Source of the DNA: Schistosoma haematobium
Taxonomy: Eukaryota; Platyhelminthes; Trematoda; Strigeidida; Schistosomatidae
Assembly (NCBI RefSeq): GCF_000699445.3
Contig: NC_067202.1
Location: 6,558,458-6,622,457, forward strand
Direction of reading: 5' to 3'
Length of the DNA stretch: 64,000 nucleotides
The notes below the pieces were generated by a model. It did no database searches. It was not told the DNA's origin and saw nothing but the letters and a program-made list of their open reading frames with translations. The position numbers and the translations under genes were made by a program. How positions within the stretch are numbered: the stretch's first letter is position 1; every line of letters begins with the position of its first letter. Positions 34,103-47,130 of the stretch are shown here, piece after piece.

Positions 34103-34455
34103 ATAGTTGTTTCGTCGAGTATGTGATGACTCAGAATTGCACAACCATCACCAAATCACAAAACAATCAAAACAATGACCTTCGATCTTATGCACAAATG
34201 CTTACTGCGAAACCACTCAGTTGGAATACAATGATTTATTCGTCAAACTCCAATCAATTCGTAATGTTATACAACAATCTTCCAATGTATTTGGTGGGTA
34301 ACTGATTTACAATCGACATGTTTGAACTTCATTGACCACAACCTTACTCTTGACCTCCTGAATTAACTCTTGAAGTTAGTCACTAACACGCACATTATTG
34401 CTAATTATCTAATTGTTATTTTGGAGATTTTCCGAATTTCACAGTTAACAATACG
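34103..34455. repeat. Left arm of 353-bp near-identical inverted repeat
   Basis: Reverse complement of 36033-36385 with only about one difference seen. The arms include a diverged minus-sense SINE (tRNA-like and hammerhead remnants). Similarity drops sharply outside the arms. Confidence 0.9.
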
Positions 34456-34574
34456 AAAATGCCTCTCTCTCTCTCTCCTTATATACATGACCCAGACATA
34501 GAAACTTTGTCGGTGACCTTGGCTTAGTGATGAATTCATAACACTCATCTCTTCTCATACAACCACAATACAAT

Positions 34575-34750
34575 ATTTAATCGAGGTCATGAACCCATCA
34601 ATGTTAGACCACCATTGATAACCCGAGAGCACTGGACGACCGTTTCGTCCTAGTATGGGACTCGGCAGGAGTGAGTATCAACGATTCGCATTCTCATACG
34701 AATGCTTAACCTCAAGATCACTGAACCAGTGTCTAACGGTGGTAATAGCT
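34575..34750 (-). mobile_element. tRNA-headed SINE inside the inverted-repeat spacer
   Basis: AGCACTGGACGACCGTTTCG, TCCTAGTATGGGACTC; minus sense hammerhead core reads CTGCCGA, so broken. Confidence 0.55.
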
Positions 34751-35759
34751 TTTAATTTTGTTGATTTGTGTTAATAGTGACATATATCTTATGATGGGTA
34801 TTAAAATTTATAAAATGATTAGATAGTCTGAGTCATATTAGTGAGTGCAGATTTCATCGTTAAGGCCCACATGATTGCTATGGCGAATCTCTGCACATGT
34901 TGAGTTACATGAACCAGAATCAGTCAAAATGGAGTAAATTCGGTCAATTTTTGTCTTCTCGTAGACTCGGAGTTTCAACATTATTTTATACCTTTCGATT
35001 CCCTAGATAATTTTCTCTTGGTAAACTTATACCCTTCATGCCTAATGTTTATATTACTATAATTGAAACTTCTATTATTTTTTCTACCCCTCTGGTATTT
35101 GTTTTGATTTCATGTTGCCGTGGTGATATGTTATGAAAACTTGGACTGATATGCATGTCCTGTATTCATTCAGAAATTGATTTTGGTTTAATTTTACTGA
35201 TTGCGTGTACGTATTTTCCTTAATTCTCAATGTGCAAATTTTTGATTTTGGTAGTGTTGCGTGCTCTGAACTGGATGCTCTGACGGTAAAGTTTTTGACG
35301 TCGCTCTAAAGGCTATAAACAGCGCTTACTTTAAATGGAAGTAAAAATTGTAATTATTTCACATAAAATCAAGTTTTCAGCTGAGCATCTCTGCGAGTTT
35401 TATTTTCTTTATGTGTTCTTGTGATCCCGTCAGCTATTTTATTCACTCGAGTTCTGATATTTACCGAATGAACTGATAAATTGGATATATGTCATTGTAT
35501 CTGTTGATTGCAAATTAACTTGAATTTCATGCTTCTGGAAATAGTCTGATATACCTAGAATTTTCTCATCTCGACATTTTCTCAACCAAATTTTTGTTCG
35601 TAGATGTCCGTGTGCATTGACACAATTGACAGCACATAGAATCATTCCAGTCCTAGACAATGTTAGTGTATACGTGATTTAATGGCTACTCGTAGCTACC
35701 AGTTGACTATTTACTATAAGAGGGTTATGGAGATTCTTGAATTTTAAAACTTAACATAC
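34751..35759. other. Spacer of the inverted repeat, unassigned
   Basis: AT-rich, no transposase-like frame found. Confidence 0.4.
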
Positions 35760-35945
35760 TGGAATGATCCTTGTAAAATAGTCACTAAAAACTAGGATGC
35801 ACTGACAGTTGTTTCGTCTGAATATGGGGATTCTCAGTAGTGTGCATTCACCACCTCACCACAGTGGATCGGACCCAGGACCTTATGTCCCGTGCGTAAC
35901 CGCTTAACCTCTACACCACTGAGCCAGTATAAATGGTTTACATTT
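35760..35945 (-). mobile_element. tRNA-headed SINE, diverged
   Basis: TTGTTTCGTCTGAATATGGG, GGATCGGACCCAGGACCTTA, CCGCTTAACCTCTACACCAC. Confidence 0.5.
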
Positions 35946-36032
35946 TTACCAGGAATCAACTCGTAATATCGTGCGATGAAACAGTTGTCTAATTCTTTTT
36001 GAATTTTAATCATTGCTTGACAAAGATCAGTC

Positions 36033-36385
36033 CGTATTATTAACTGTGAAATTCGGAAAATCTCCAAAATAACAATTAGATAATTAGCAATAATGTGCGT
36101 GTTAGTGACTAACTTCAAGAGTTAATTCAGGAGGTCAAGAGTAAGGTTGTGGTCAATGAAGTTCAAACATGTCGATTGTAAATCAGTTACCCACCAAATA
36201 CATTGGAAGATTGTTGTATAACATTACGAATTGATTGGAGTTTGACGAATAAATCATTGTATTCCAACTGAGTGGTTTCGCAGTAAGCATTTGTGCATAA
36301 GATCGAAGGTCATTGTTTTGATTGTTTTGTGATTTGGTGATGGTTGTGCAATTCTGAGTCATCACATACTCGACGAAACAACTAT
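36033..36385. repeat. Right arm of 353-bp near-identical inverted repeat
   Basis: Partner of 34103-34455; the same 60-codon open frame appears in both arms on opposite strands, but it is SINE-derived and not a gene. Confidence 0.9.
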
Positions 36386-36623
36386 GTAGTACTTCTATGT
36401 TTTCAAAGGCTGTTTAATAAAGATCAATCCAGGATGTTAATAACGAAAATACTAATTGATTAGTTTAAAAATGCATTTTGTTGTTAAGATAATGTTTAAT
36501 AAACAATAAATAGTATAAAATGAACTGGAGAACAAAAGATAATAATGAAAATGTTACTGATAATTATTGCATACATTTAAGTAGTATGCTAATTGATATG
36601 AGTTATTTGTTGGTTAGATTGTT

Positions 36624-36629
36624 TTTATT
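36624..36629 (-). promoter_or_regulatory. Possible MMUT polyadenylation signal
   Basis: AATAAA on the minus strand about 250 bases downstream of the stop. Position is plausible; no other evidence. Confidence 0.35.
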
Positions 36630-36879
36630 AAGCAAGATCGTATGTAATGTCAACTGTTAAGAACAGCTTGTATCATGCAATTATATTTGATAATCACATG
36701 GTCATAGTAATAATAATAATAATAATAATAATTTCATATAAATACCTGTACGAAAGATACATTAAGTAAAAAAAACAACATCGGAAACAAATATACTTTT
36801 ACTTGAACAAATAAGAACGTAATAAATACCTAGAGAAAACTAATCAATTGATGAATTGCATGAACTTATGCGAAATGGA

Positions 36880-37072
36880 CTATTGACCGGATGATTTTTT
36901 CTGTTCAGTATTGTTATTATTATCATGACATTTTGATTTGATTGCATCCAACACTTTCATAGCAGCATCTGTAATACGTGTCCCAGGACCGAATATACAA
37001 GAAACCCCATTTTCATAAAGGAAATCATAATCTTGAGGTGGAATAACTCCGCCAGCAACAACAACAACATTT
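36880..37072 (-). CDS. MMUT: MMUT exon k (C-terminal, stop)
   Basis: One carried base, 63 codons and stop TAG (36880-36882). Encodes [20 protein letters not shown], then [20 protein letters not shown], with the GG of the cobalamin motif, and a short hydrophilic tail with four Asn. The acceptor CATATAG ends at 37073. A minus-strand AATAAA at 36624-36629, about 250 bases past the stop, could be the polyadenylation signal. Confidence 0.94.
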
Positions 37073-37114
37073 CTATATGACAGAATAAATAGGTAAATAA
37101 ATAGATAAATAGAC

Positions 37115-37310
37115 AGAAAAGAGGTTAGGCGTTTGATCACAAAACTAAAGGTCCTGAGTTTGAGTCCCGCATGAGGAACCGTGTGTATGCACTTCTGAGT
37201 TCCATACTAGGAAGAAACGGCCGTCTGGTGCTTTCAAGTTTTTAATGGTCTTACACTGATCGATTCATGATCTCAGTAAAAAGCCAAAAAATGTTACAAC
37301 AAATCCACAG
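37115..37310 (+). mobile_element. tRNA-headed SINE, diverged
   Basis: AGGTCCTGAGTTTGAGTCCC, TTCCATACTAGGAAGAAACG, GTCTGGTGCTTTCAAG. Starts about 45 bases before the last MMUT acceptor on the other strand. Confidence 0.5.
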
Positions 37311-37429
37311 TTTTAATGGCAAGATAGTTATCTGTTTACTAGTGAGGAGTTCCGCGCTAGGACAAGGTATGATTGGCAATCAGTTAAAAAGATCAATATA
37401 AGTGATTAAATTGAAGTCCTTAGAACTAA

Positions 37430-37690
37430 CGACGGGGAGATTTAACTCTTTACGACTTAATTGTAATTCATCTCCGTTCCACAATTCAGTGGCTATCTGG
37501 AAACACTAGTTAATTGGATAAAGTTTTGGTTTTTGAAGCAAAAGACATTGAGTTCTCTTGTTGAAGTTAAAATCAACACTAGGATACAGGTATGTCAAAC
37601 TAATGAGTCCTAAAAAGGACGAAACGTATGTCCTGTATTTTGCTGTTGGCCACTATCCAACTCTGTCCGTAGAAGTTATATTCTCTGTTT
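37430..37690 (+). mobile_element. Sm-alpha-type repeat with hammerhead-like segment
   Basis: GGATACAGGTATGTCAAACT, AATGAGTCCTAAAAAGGACG, AAACGTATGTCCTGTATT. Stem II and the GAAA core are intact, but the first core block reads CTAATGA instead of CTGATGA. Confidence 0.6.
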
Positions 37691-38889
37691 AGTTTTTCAT
37701 GACTATTAAAACTGTCAGTTGAATTCATATGATCGACATCTAGTCAATTTCCTCTGTGCTACTGTTGATTGTGGCAATTCGAGTTATTTGTATATTTGTA
37801 TCAGGTCTCATCTTGTTTATGAGTAACTGATAGTTATGATACTTTAATGTGATTCAGTCATTTAACCTACTGAAGAAATATCTCTTATTCACTAAATGTT
37901 TTGGTATAACACATTCAGTAAGCAAAATGAAACAGAGATTCGGCTGAAATTTATATATTCTAGTTCACTTGTTTAATAACTGAGATCGACAAATTGGTAG
38001 CTGCATGTGAAAACTTTTCGCACTATCAAAACTCTGCTTAGTTCTGACGTATATTAACATTCCTAAAATCCGTCCTACGGACAGCAAGCATTAGAAATAT
38101 CTTTCTTCAGTGCTCAGAACGTTTTAAATGATAATGGAGAATTACTTTTTGTCACGTTGATAAATACTCAATTCTCCCTATATATAACAGGTAAATCAAC
38201 ACTATCTATAAATCGGAACCTAAAGACTTAGTTCCGAAACTAATCGGACAAGGCCTTCTAAACTTTTGTCTAAAATCCACTCATATATATGGCTACAGAG
38301 TATTTTTTTTGAATTATGTTTGATGCTGACTGGTGGTGGGAAACTCAAATTCTGAACATTCCAAAAACTTACCGTTAATATCTAACCCTAATCAAAGACA
38401 ATATAGTAACTTTTAAGTCTCTCTTTGAGTTATGACAAGGATTTTAGAAAACAGATCTTTCCATGTGAACAAATGTATGTTTCTATAGCATTTTTAATTT
38501 ACAGATAAGAAATAACGTGTAGAAGACTTATATCAATTCATTAATTATGTGAAATCTGTTCATACTTTGTAATGCTACTGTTTTCTTTCTTCTAATAAAC
38601 TATTCATTAACAAAAGCTATTTTCTGATTGCCTAAGGAACTGGCTCAGAATCTGTGTAGGTTGTTTTAATCTTGTTCGCATAGTTTCATCTTATCACTTC
38701 AGTTATAAGACAGAATATATATATAAAGCCTATCACTATAGAATTAACGGGAAAATTGATTTTAGTTAAGTAAACAAATATTGTTGTTAAGACAAGATGA
38801 ATACGTGAAAATGATGAATTTTAGAAGCGCAAATGTACTAGCTGGGTATATGTTGGGTTTTCCTAAACTATGGTGCGCTGCATAAAATC

Positions 38890-40104
<1,215 letters not shown>

Positions 40105-40851
40105 CAGATTCTGAGCTTATCGACTGCTCAACGCTTTTTTCATTTCGTGAGTTTATATTTCCTTCTCAATGTCTAATCTCTTCTATCGCCACTGATACTA
40201 TTACTACTACCACTACTATGGGATTTGGCGTGACAAGTTCTTCTCGCTTTGCGAATGTAGTATGATAACTTGAATCGATGTGCATATTCACCAGGTTCTA
40301 CGTTACATATAAGTGACTGACTAATTATTCTTGTGTTCTAATTAAAGTTTGGGAACAGATGAATAATGCATAGTCCAATAAACATTAGGACATCAGGTGG
40401 TTTACTGAGTTGAAACATCTGTATCATTGGTTCAAGAAAAAAGACTAATGTAATTACTAAGATAATTCAAGGTTGTTTACCTTCTTGAATAATTGTTGGT
40501 TCTTTCTAGTAATGATAATAAAAGCTACAATTTCTTTAATTCATATTGTTCGTATAATGTTTGATATTTGTCACTTTCAATTCATTAATTTTTTTCTGTC
40601 CTAAGATGATCATTTTTGGTTACCATAACTACGAATATTTTTCAATACTGTTTACGTTCACTGTTATTATTTTTTGGATTCTATAGTCATTGATTTACTG
40701 TTAAAGAATTGTGTTTTATTATATAAGAATAGCTTCGATCATTTATTAATACCAATGACCATAGACTGAATCGAATTTAAATCACAAGATACAACAGTTA
40801 TAATAATTAAGTGAGGACAAAAAGAAAAGGCATCTAATTTCTTCAACTTAC

Positions 40852-40979
40852 TGTCCTCCAAGTTTTCGTAATTCTTTAATTAATTCTGGAATTAATGTTT
40901 TATGACTAGCTGCTAATGAACTAACACCGACAACGTGTACATCAGCATCAATTGCTTGTTGAGCAGCTTCTATTGGAGT
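40852..40979 (-). CDS. MMUT: MMUT exon j
   Basis: 42 codons plus two bases. Encodes [40 protein letters not shown]. The SSL is the SxL element of the cobalamin-binding signature. Acceptor CCCATAG ends at 40980; donor GACA|GTAAGT at 40852/40851. Confidence 0.95.
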
Positions 40980-41139
40980 CTATGGGGAATATAAATTAAT
41001 CGATTAGTAAATAAAATGAATTAAGCGATAAATGTAATAAGATTTCCTCTAAACTTGAACGATAATATGAATTCATTGTATTCTATTGGTTCTTTTAAAT
41101 TAACCACAATCTTTCATAATCTAATATTACTTGCTAACT

Positions 41140-41885
41140 AACGCCTGTTACCCTTGGTGAAGGAGCATAGTCCAACCACCAGCATTCTCCATACAACTCT
41201 GTCTTGGGAAAATCTTTCCAGTTGCTATTCATCCTTTTCATGTCTGCTTCCAATTGCCGATATAGTGTGTTCATCGACATTCTTGTTTTCCGTTTACTTT
41301 TAGGATTTCAAGTTAGGGCGTACCTCGTGATGCAGTTTGATGATTTCGGCAATGTATGTGCCATCCACTTCCAACGTCTTTTCCTGATTTCCTCTTCATT
41401 TCGAAACCGATCTGTTCTCTCCCACAGAAGGCTATTCCTGATAGCATCCAACCAACGGATATTGAGTATCTTGCGTAGACAACTATTTACAAATACTTGT
41501 ACCATTTTGATGATAGTTGTGGGAGTTCTCCATGTTTCAGCTCTCTACAGTACAAATGTCTTGACTATCGTATTGAAGATTCTGAATTTGATATTGGTTA
41601 ACAGACAGTTGTTTTGAGTTCCATATGTTCTTCAATTGTATGAATGTTGCTTTTGCTTTGCCGATCCTCGAATTCACGTTTGCATCGGATCCTCCACGTT
41701 CATCGATGATGCTACCCAGATACGTGAAAGTTTCCACCATTTCGAGAGTTTCTCCATCAAGAGGGATTAGGATGGTGGTTTCTGTATTGTATTTGAAGAT
41801 CTTGCTTTTACCCTTGTGTATGTTGAGGTCTACTGATGCAGAGGTTGCTGCCACACTGGTTATATTCAGCTGCCTTTGTTAGTGC
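41140..41885 (-). mobile_element. RTE-like 3' fragment, opposite strand
   Basis: Minus sense MAATSASVDLNIHKGKSKIF, YLGSIIDERGGSDANVNSRI, then after a frameshift [40 protein letters not shown]. Lies about 160 bases upstream (gene sense) of MMUT exon j and is very similar to 180-905. Confidence 0.85.
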
Positions 41886-41939
41886 ATATGAGATAGCCAA
41901 AAATAATGACTCTGAATAACTGAAATTGTAAGATTTTCT

Positions 41940-42190
41940 CAGTGACGTCAGATGGTGCTTAGCAGTGGAATACAATAGACGCATATCGACTTGTCAGCAA
42001 AATATACTTTTGTCCCAGTGTTGATATCCAGAATGAGACTCGGCCCTTGTTAGTACTTTTCGTTCCAAACGCCAATGGGTTATCCATTGGGTGATAAATC
42101 AACAGTGGAGTACAAACATATCCAGCTGATGAGTCCTAGGTAGCACGAAACGCACATCCAGGATTCTTCTGGTAGAGGTTATCCAGGTTT
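41940..42190. mobile_element. Two Sm-alpha-type pieces, inverted pair, next to MMUT exon i
   Basis: About 41940-42100 is minus sense; about 42101-42190 is plus sense with CATATCCAGCTGATGAGTCC, TAGGTAGCACGAAACGCACA. The plus copy has both hammerhead core blocks (CTGATGA, GAAAC) but an AUC site and a mismatch in stem I. Confidence 0.55.
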
Positions 42191-42318
42191 GATAAAGACT
42201 CGTGATTGTCTAACTAAGATCAGTACTTGATGTAAACTTTGAAATTCAAGAATCTTGACAACATACGATAATATAGAAATATATTTGTCATATATTTTTT
42301 ATTAGAAAATCTACTTAC

Positions 42319-42459
42319 CGAGAATAATGAACCGACATCAACATCAAAGCCTAAATCAGAGAATCCAGTAGCAATTACTTTGCCACCACGATCATGTCCA
42401 TCTTGACCAAGTTTTGCTATAAGGATGCGTGGTCGACGTCCTTCAGCATGTGCAAATGT
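42319..42459 (-). CDS. MMUT: MMUT exon i (cobalt-ligand His)
   Basis: 47 codons, phase 0. Encodes [20 protein letters not shown], then [20 protein letters not shown]. The DxHxxG motif supplies the lower axial His ligand to cobalamin. Acceptor AATGTAG ends at 42460; donor TCG|GTAAGT at 42319/42318. Confidence 0.96.
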
Positions 42460-42479
42460 CTACATTAAAAAAGAGAATT

Positions 42480-43680
42480 AATTTGAAAAGACAATCAGAA
42501 AAGAAATCAAACAGGTTAGTATTAATCAACAGAAGTACAAAACATGTTCCGGTTTAATAACTTTTCTAAGAATATCATTAAAAAGACATTAAAACAGAAA
42601 GCCCTGCTTTCAAAAGATAAAGAATTCGAATAATATATCATGTATTGGCACTATAATGTCATCTGATCGCTATGGAAGAATACAAGAACCTCTAAATATT
42701 CGAAAACTGTGCAGAATTAAAGCAATACTACGAAACGCTCTAATTAGAACTAAAGATAAGATACAGTTTACTTCCACACAGAATTATGTATATGGATTAA
42801 GTTATGTCGACTGTGATGTTTTTTCTATATTGAAGTATCTTCTCGTGAAATCTCAGTTGGTGCCAAGGAACATCTAATCTGCTCAAAAAGATCTAATAAT
42901 CTTATAAAACTTGAGAATCCTCAAAGTAAACCCAAATTATATCAGTACATGCTATATTCAACAACTAACAAACTAACAAAAGGTCAATTCCTGACGTTTT
43001 CATATCATGTTAAATTCTATTGTGCTCAATAGAAAAGAAGACATAACTATCCATCAAACTCGAACTATTTACCCGAATAACCACATATTTAATTTTATCC
43101 ACATTTTACATCACTAACAAAGATATAAATATTCAAATTACCTCTTCCATACTACATAGATTACACTTTTTCTTAAAACTAAAATGAATACACACGATCA
43201 TATCACATATAGAGTGATCTTGATAAAAGTAAGATGTCATGAATATGAGATCAGATCTTTTGTATTTGATTGTACTAAATATTCTGTTTTACTAATCTAA
43301 TTTGATTATTCTCTGAAGAAGAGACGTACACTACTCATTTGCATACTACATATTTGTATATATTAATTTATTATAAAAAACATTGACTAGTTTTTCATTA
43401 ATACAGTTTGAACGAAGTATTCATCAAATAATTTAACTATTAAGTGTATTAACAGTGTATTGAGGGCTTTAATTTTTCATGATTCTTTGCTTGTAAATTA
43501 TATGAAGCATATTTATTGTGCAAGATGAAATATGAGTATATTTTATGAATTGCAGTAGGCAAGAAAATATAGTAATAATATATAATGAGTAAGCCATTAT
43601 TGCAAATAATTTAATACTTTGCAATGTAAAAAAGGTATTTGTGTAGTATTTATAGATTGTTCTGTGATATGTTTTTTTTG
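42480..43680. other. MMUT intron, no recognised element
   Basis: AT-rich; short open frames without motifs. Confidence 0.4.
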
Positions 43681-43683
43681 AAT

Positions 43684-44172
43684 GTATCTCGTTTATTTAA
43701 GCACACAAACACCGGTACAAAGAGGCAAAAAATACGTATAAGTTACATAAATCGAATGATTTGTGTACGGGTTGGACGCTCAAACCGAAGCAGGTAGTTT
43801 TCTTGGGGGGACACACGCAGAGCCTTTGACCTAGAGTTCTAATCCATAAAACAGTGGAGCAACGTATGGAAATGCATTCCCATGGTAGACGGTGACCAAC
43901 AATAGGTCCGTACGCCATTTCTTCCCAAAGTATCCTGGAGCCCGTGTGCAGAGTCGGTTTGGAATCAGGGTTTTCCAATTCTTCTGGGTGGATCCTCCAT
44001 ATCCATCAACCTGGTTACAGTGCCGGACATTCGCCTTTCATCCTTTCAATTTCGTAAACACCCCCCGCCGTGAGTAGGAATTTCCCGACAGTAACTGTAA
44101 ACGCGTGGTCATGTGAGAGCATTTCGGGAGGGAGAGATGAGTCTCCCTACCCTCGGCCGTACCGGGGCATTT
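43684..44172 (-). repeat. Unclassified ~500-bp repeat, copy C
   Basis: Minus sense ENPDSKPTLHTGSRIL, then GHRLPWECISIRCSTVLWIR; 3' end TTAAATAAACGAG. Same strand and family as copy B. Confidence 0.6.
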
Positions 44173-44194
44173 GGTGGTATCTTATTTATCAAGG

Positions 44195-44710
44195 GACAAC
44201 ATTTCTACAATCGCAAAGCATATGGAACCCAGAAATACTGTCAGCCAACATTAAAGTCAGAATCTTCAATACGAACATCAAGACAGTTCCACTGTACGAA
44301 GCTGAAACTTCGAGAACTACCACAACCATCATCAAAAATGTACAAGTATTTATAAACCATTGTTTTCGAATGATACTCAATGCCCGTTGACCAGATACCA
44401 TCAGAAACAGCTTTCTGTGGGAGAGAACAAATCGGCTTCCAACTGAAAGGGAAATTAGGAAAATACACTGGAGGTGGATAGGACATACATTGAGGAAATC
44501 ACCAGACTGTATCACGAGACAAGTTTTAACTTGGGATCCTGGAGCGAAAGGGAAAGAGGAAGACCAAGGGACAGATCGTGTTGGGAATCGGAAACAGACA
44601 TGAAAGTGATGAATAGCAACTGGAAAGATTTTCCCAAGACAGAGTTGTATGGAGAATGCTGGTGGTTGGCCTATGCTCATCCACGAAGGGTAACAGGTGT
44701 TAGTTAATAC
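44195..44710 (+). mobile_element. RTE-like 3' fragment
   Basis: Plus sense begins near GGAACCCAGAAATACTGTCA (WNPEILSANIKVRIFNTNIK), continues VQVFINHCFRMILNAR and ends GTAACAGGTGTTAGTTAATA. Several frameshifts. Confidence 0.82.
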
Positions 44711-46102
44711 GCAAGTGATCTTATTTGTCAAGTACATATTTATGCACTAAGTGCTTTGAGTTAAGTCGTTTGCGTGTCAGACATCATCAATGTTCAGTAT
44801 CGCGCAAATATGCATTAGTACAAGTTACCGTGTCACATTGGCTTGACCACATAAAATTAACAGGGTAAAAATTAAAGGAGTCAGAATAATTGTAGCAGCA
44901 GTGGTAATAAGGCAGACTAAACAGTGGCAATATGATTCTATAAAACATAATGGAAAGCTATGTAATTAGGAATACTGTGATTCAAAATCTAGGGGAAAAT
45001 ATAGAGTGCGTACATCTAAGTTAGTGTGGTCGATTCTGAGATATATCACCTAATGTATTTAACCATTGGTTACGATAACTGAGAAAAATTCCAATAAAAT
45101 AGTCTACACCTACCAACACGGCTCAGTTTAACAGTAAATAGCTGTATGGACTGATGCCAAAGTTTGGTTTGATAAACCCTGTCTTTCAACTCGCTCTTAC
45201 ATCGATAAGCAACACATGCCGAGATCGGTGTTTTGTTAGGGATAAGTAATACATATCCTAACCACCTTCCATGATTACTGAAGAGTTTTGACTTAGTTCA
45301 CAGTTCATAAAAAATTATTTTCACTATAAGTTATTTACATCCTACAACAAGTTATGAATTACCACACTCCGTTCAAAACATTTGAAATTCCTCAAATAAA
45401 TCAGAATTAGGACAAATCAACATTGAAGTGTCCGCATTGATTGAGAATATGCTAAATCAATACCATATTACAACAATGAAACTTAAGGCGGATCAGTTTA
45501 CTGAGTGATTTAGCTCCTAATCTGTTGAAAATCCAATTTTTTAAAATCCACACTAGATAATGAAATCAGTCAAGTGAATCGTAATGGAATCAAAACAACT
45601 GTCTTATTATAATCACTTTCCTATGATATCCCTTCATCAATACACAGTCTGTGTGCTGAGCACTAACTATGAGGTCTGAAAGTCTCGGGTTCGACTTCAG
45701 GTAAGGTCATGGACACGCACTGCTGATAAGTGTCATCCTAGGGTGAAACAACTATTCATGATTCAGTGGTTGTCTAATCAATATGAATCCGTGATGTGAA
45801 CTACAGAAAAAAACACCAACCTATTATTGATCACAATTAGATTGTAGGGAAAGTAGTTTCTGAAAAGTAGGAACCACGTAATCCTTCAATAATATCCACA
45901 GGTTTGGATGATTATAACGTCAGGAAATGGTATCATCGAAGAATTAACTATCCTTTATAGGTTTATTTAATTTTAATAGAATACTCTTTGATAAACAAAT
46001 AGAATACTACTCGCATAAGTACCGATTTTTCAATAATTAAAAACCGAGAGAAAGAAAGGACAAAAGCATACTTAATAACATAAAAAGTAAGATAAACAAA
46101 AC
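44711..46102. other. MMUT intron, mostly unassigned
   Basis: Degraded plus-sense SINE at about 45640-45830 (GGTTCGACTTCAGG, GCACTGCTGATAAGTGTCAT); otherwise AT-rich. Confidence 0.4.
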
Positions 46103-46159
46103 AATTCTATATTGTACCAAAAAGATAATATTGAATAAAGCCATTAATAATAATAATAA
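46103..46159 (+). mobile_element. 3' tail of the CR1-like LINE beside a splice donor
   Basis: TTCTATATTGTACC, ATAATATTGAATAAAGCC and ATTAATAATAATAA match the 3' end of the element at 30735-31690. The tail ends about a dozen bases from the exon h donor. Confidence 0.75.
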
Positions 46160-46170
46160 CTCTCTCTTAC

Positions 46171-46404
46171 ATCGACAGCATTGATAACTTGCTTCCATTC
46201 CTCATCTGCACTAAATTGACTTTTGTATGCACCTGAAACAATATGACCAGTGGCTTGATGACGACCAAATACTTTAACCATTGCATCAGTTATCTCACCA
46301 AGGGTACAACGTGCTCGAGCAGCTTCAATGCATAATGCTAATAGATTTTGACTACGATCATCACTTGAACAGGCATCAGTGATTGCTTCTAAGCATAAAT
46401 CAGC
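46171..46404 (-). CDS. MMUT: MMUT exon h
   Basis: 78 codons, phase 0. Encodes the linker helices: ADLCLEAITDACSSDDRSQN, then CIEAARARCTLGEITDAMVK, VFGRHQATGHIVSGAY. Acceptor CTATTAG ends at 46405; donor GAT|GTAAGA at 46171/46170. The tail of a CR1-like LINE ends about a dozen bases into the downstream intron. Confidence 0.95.
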
Positions 46405-46879
46405 CTAATAGAGTAGGTACGCATGCGTGTGAATGTGTAGATGAAATAAAACATAAAAATAACGTTAAAGAATATCACTATCAAAAACAAAAATAAATTT
46501 TACTTTATTTTCTTGACTAATTTCACTGGTATATAGTCGTGTAGTTGGCTATGAGCCATACTGAAAATATGACGGCTGGTAAGAAATACTACCTAGTGAC
46601 TCAAATCAAAGTAGATTGAGAGAAGTTCGGTACTATGACTTAGTCGAACAGTCTAGCCTTCGACCAAGACCCCATGAAAAACAATCATTAGTGATACATT
46701 ACAACGCTCCGGCTACTACAGTTTGCTCAAGTGGGTTGAACCATTAGCCTTGATTTAAAAAGAAACAGGTGAGACTCAGAACTTGGTTATTATCATTGTT
46801 GAGTTTCATACGGTTAAATTTTTTATCACACTTTGTCACTATCAAAAGTAATCTTCAGCATAGGAATATGCAGATTGTT

Positions 46880-47130
46880 GAATTTCATTGAATCGATCAA
46901 CATTAGACCACCATTAAAAAACTCAAAGCACTGGATGGTGGTTTCGCCCTACCATGAGACTCCTTAGAAGTGAACATCCACGATTCCGCACGCGTGAACC
47001 GAACCCAGGACCTTCGACTCCGCGCTGACACTTAACTCCTAAACCACTGAGCCGACATCCATTAGTGTATATATTCTTAACTTAATTCACACTACGACAT
47101 TGTCCAGCCATCTTCCATTGTCTTTGTAAT
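46880..47130 (-). mobile_element. tRNA-headed SINE, diverged
   Basis: AAAGCACTGGATGGTGGTTT, GACTCCTTAGAAGTGAACAT, ACCGAACCCAGGACCTTCGA, CTCCTAAACCACTGAGCCG. Confidence 0.55.

Noticed and set aside
34123..34305. Identical 60-codon open frames at 34123-34305 (+) and 36183-36365 (-) as a duplicated small gene
   Set aside because: They lie in the inverted-repeat arms and are made of diverged SINE sequence; the identity comes from the repeat, not from coding constraint.
37590..37640. Active Sm-alpha hammerhead
   Set aside because: Core block reads CTAATGA; the invariant G is lost.
44189..44737. 182-codon minus-strand frame
   Set aside because: Shadow of the plus-sense RTE fragment; the plus strand carries the recognisable RT motifs.
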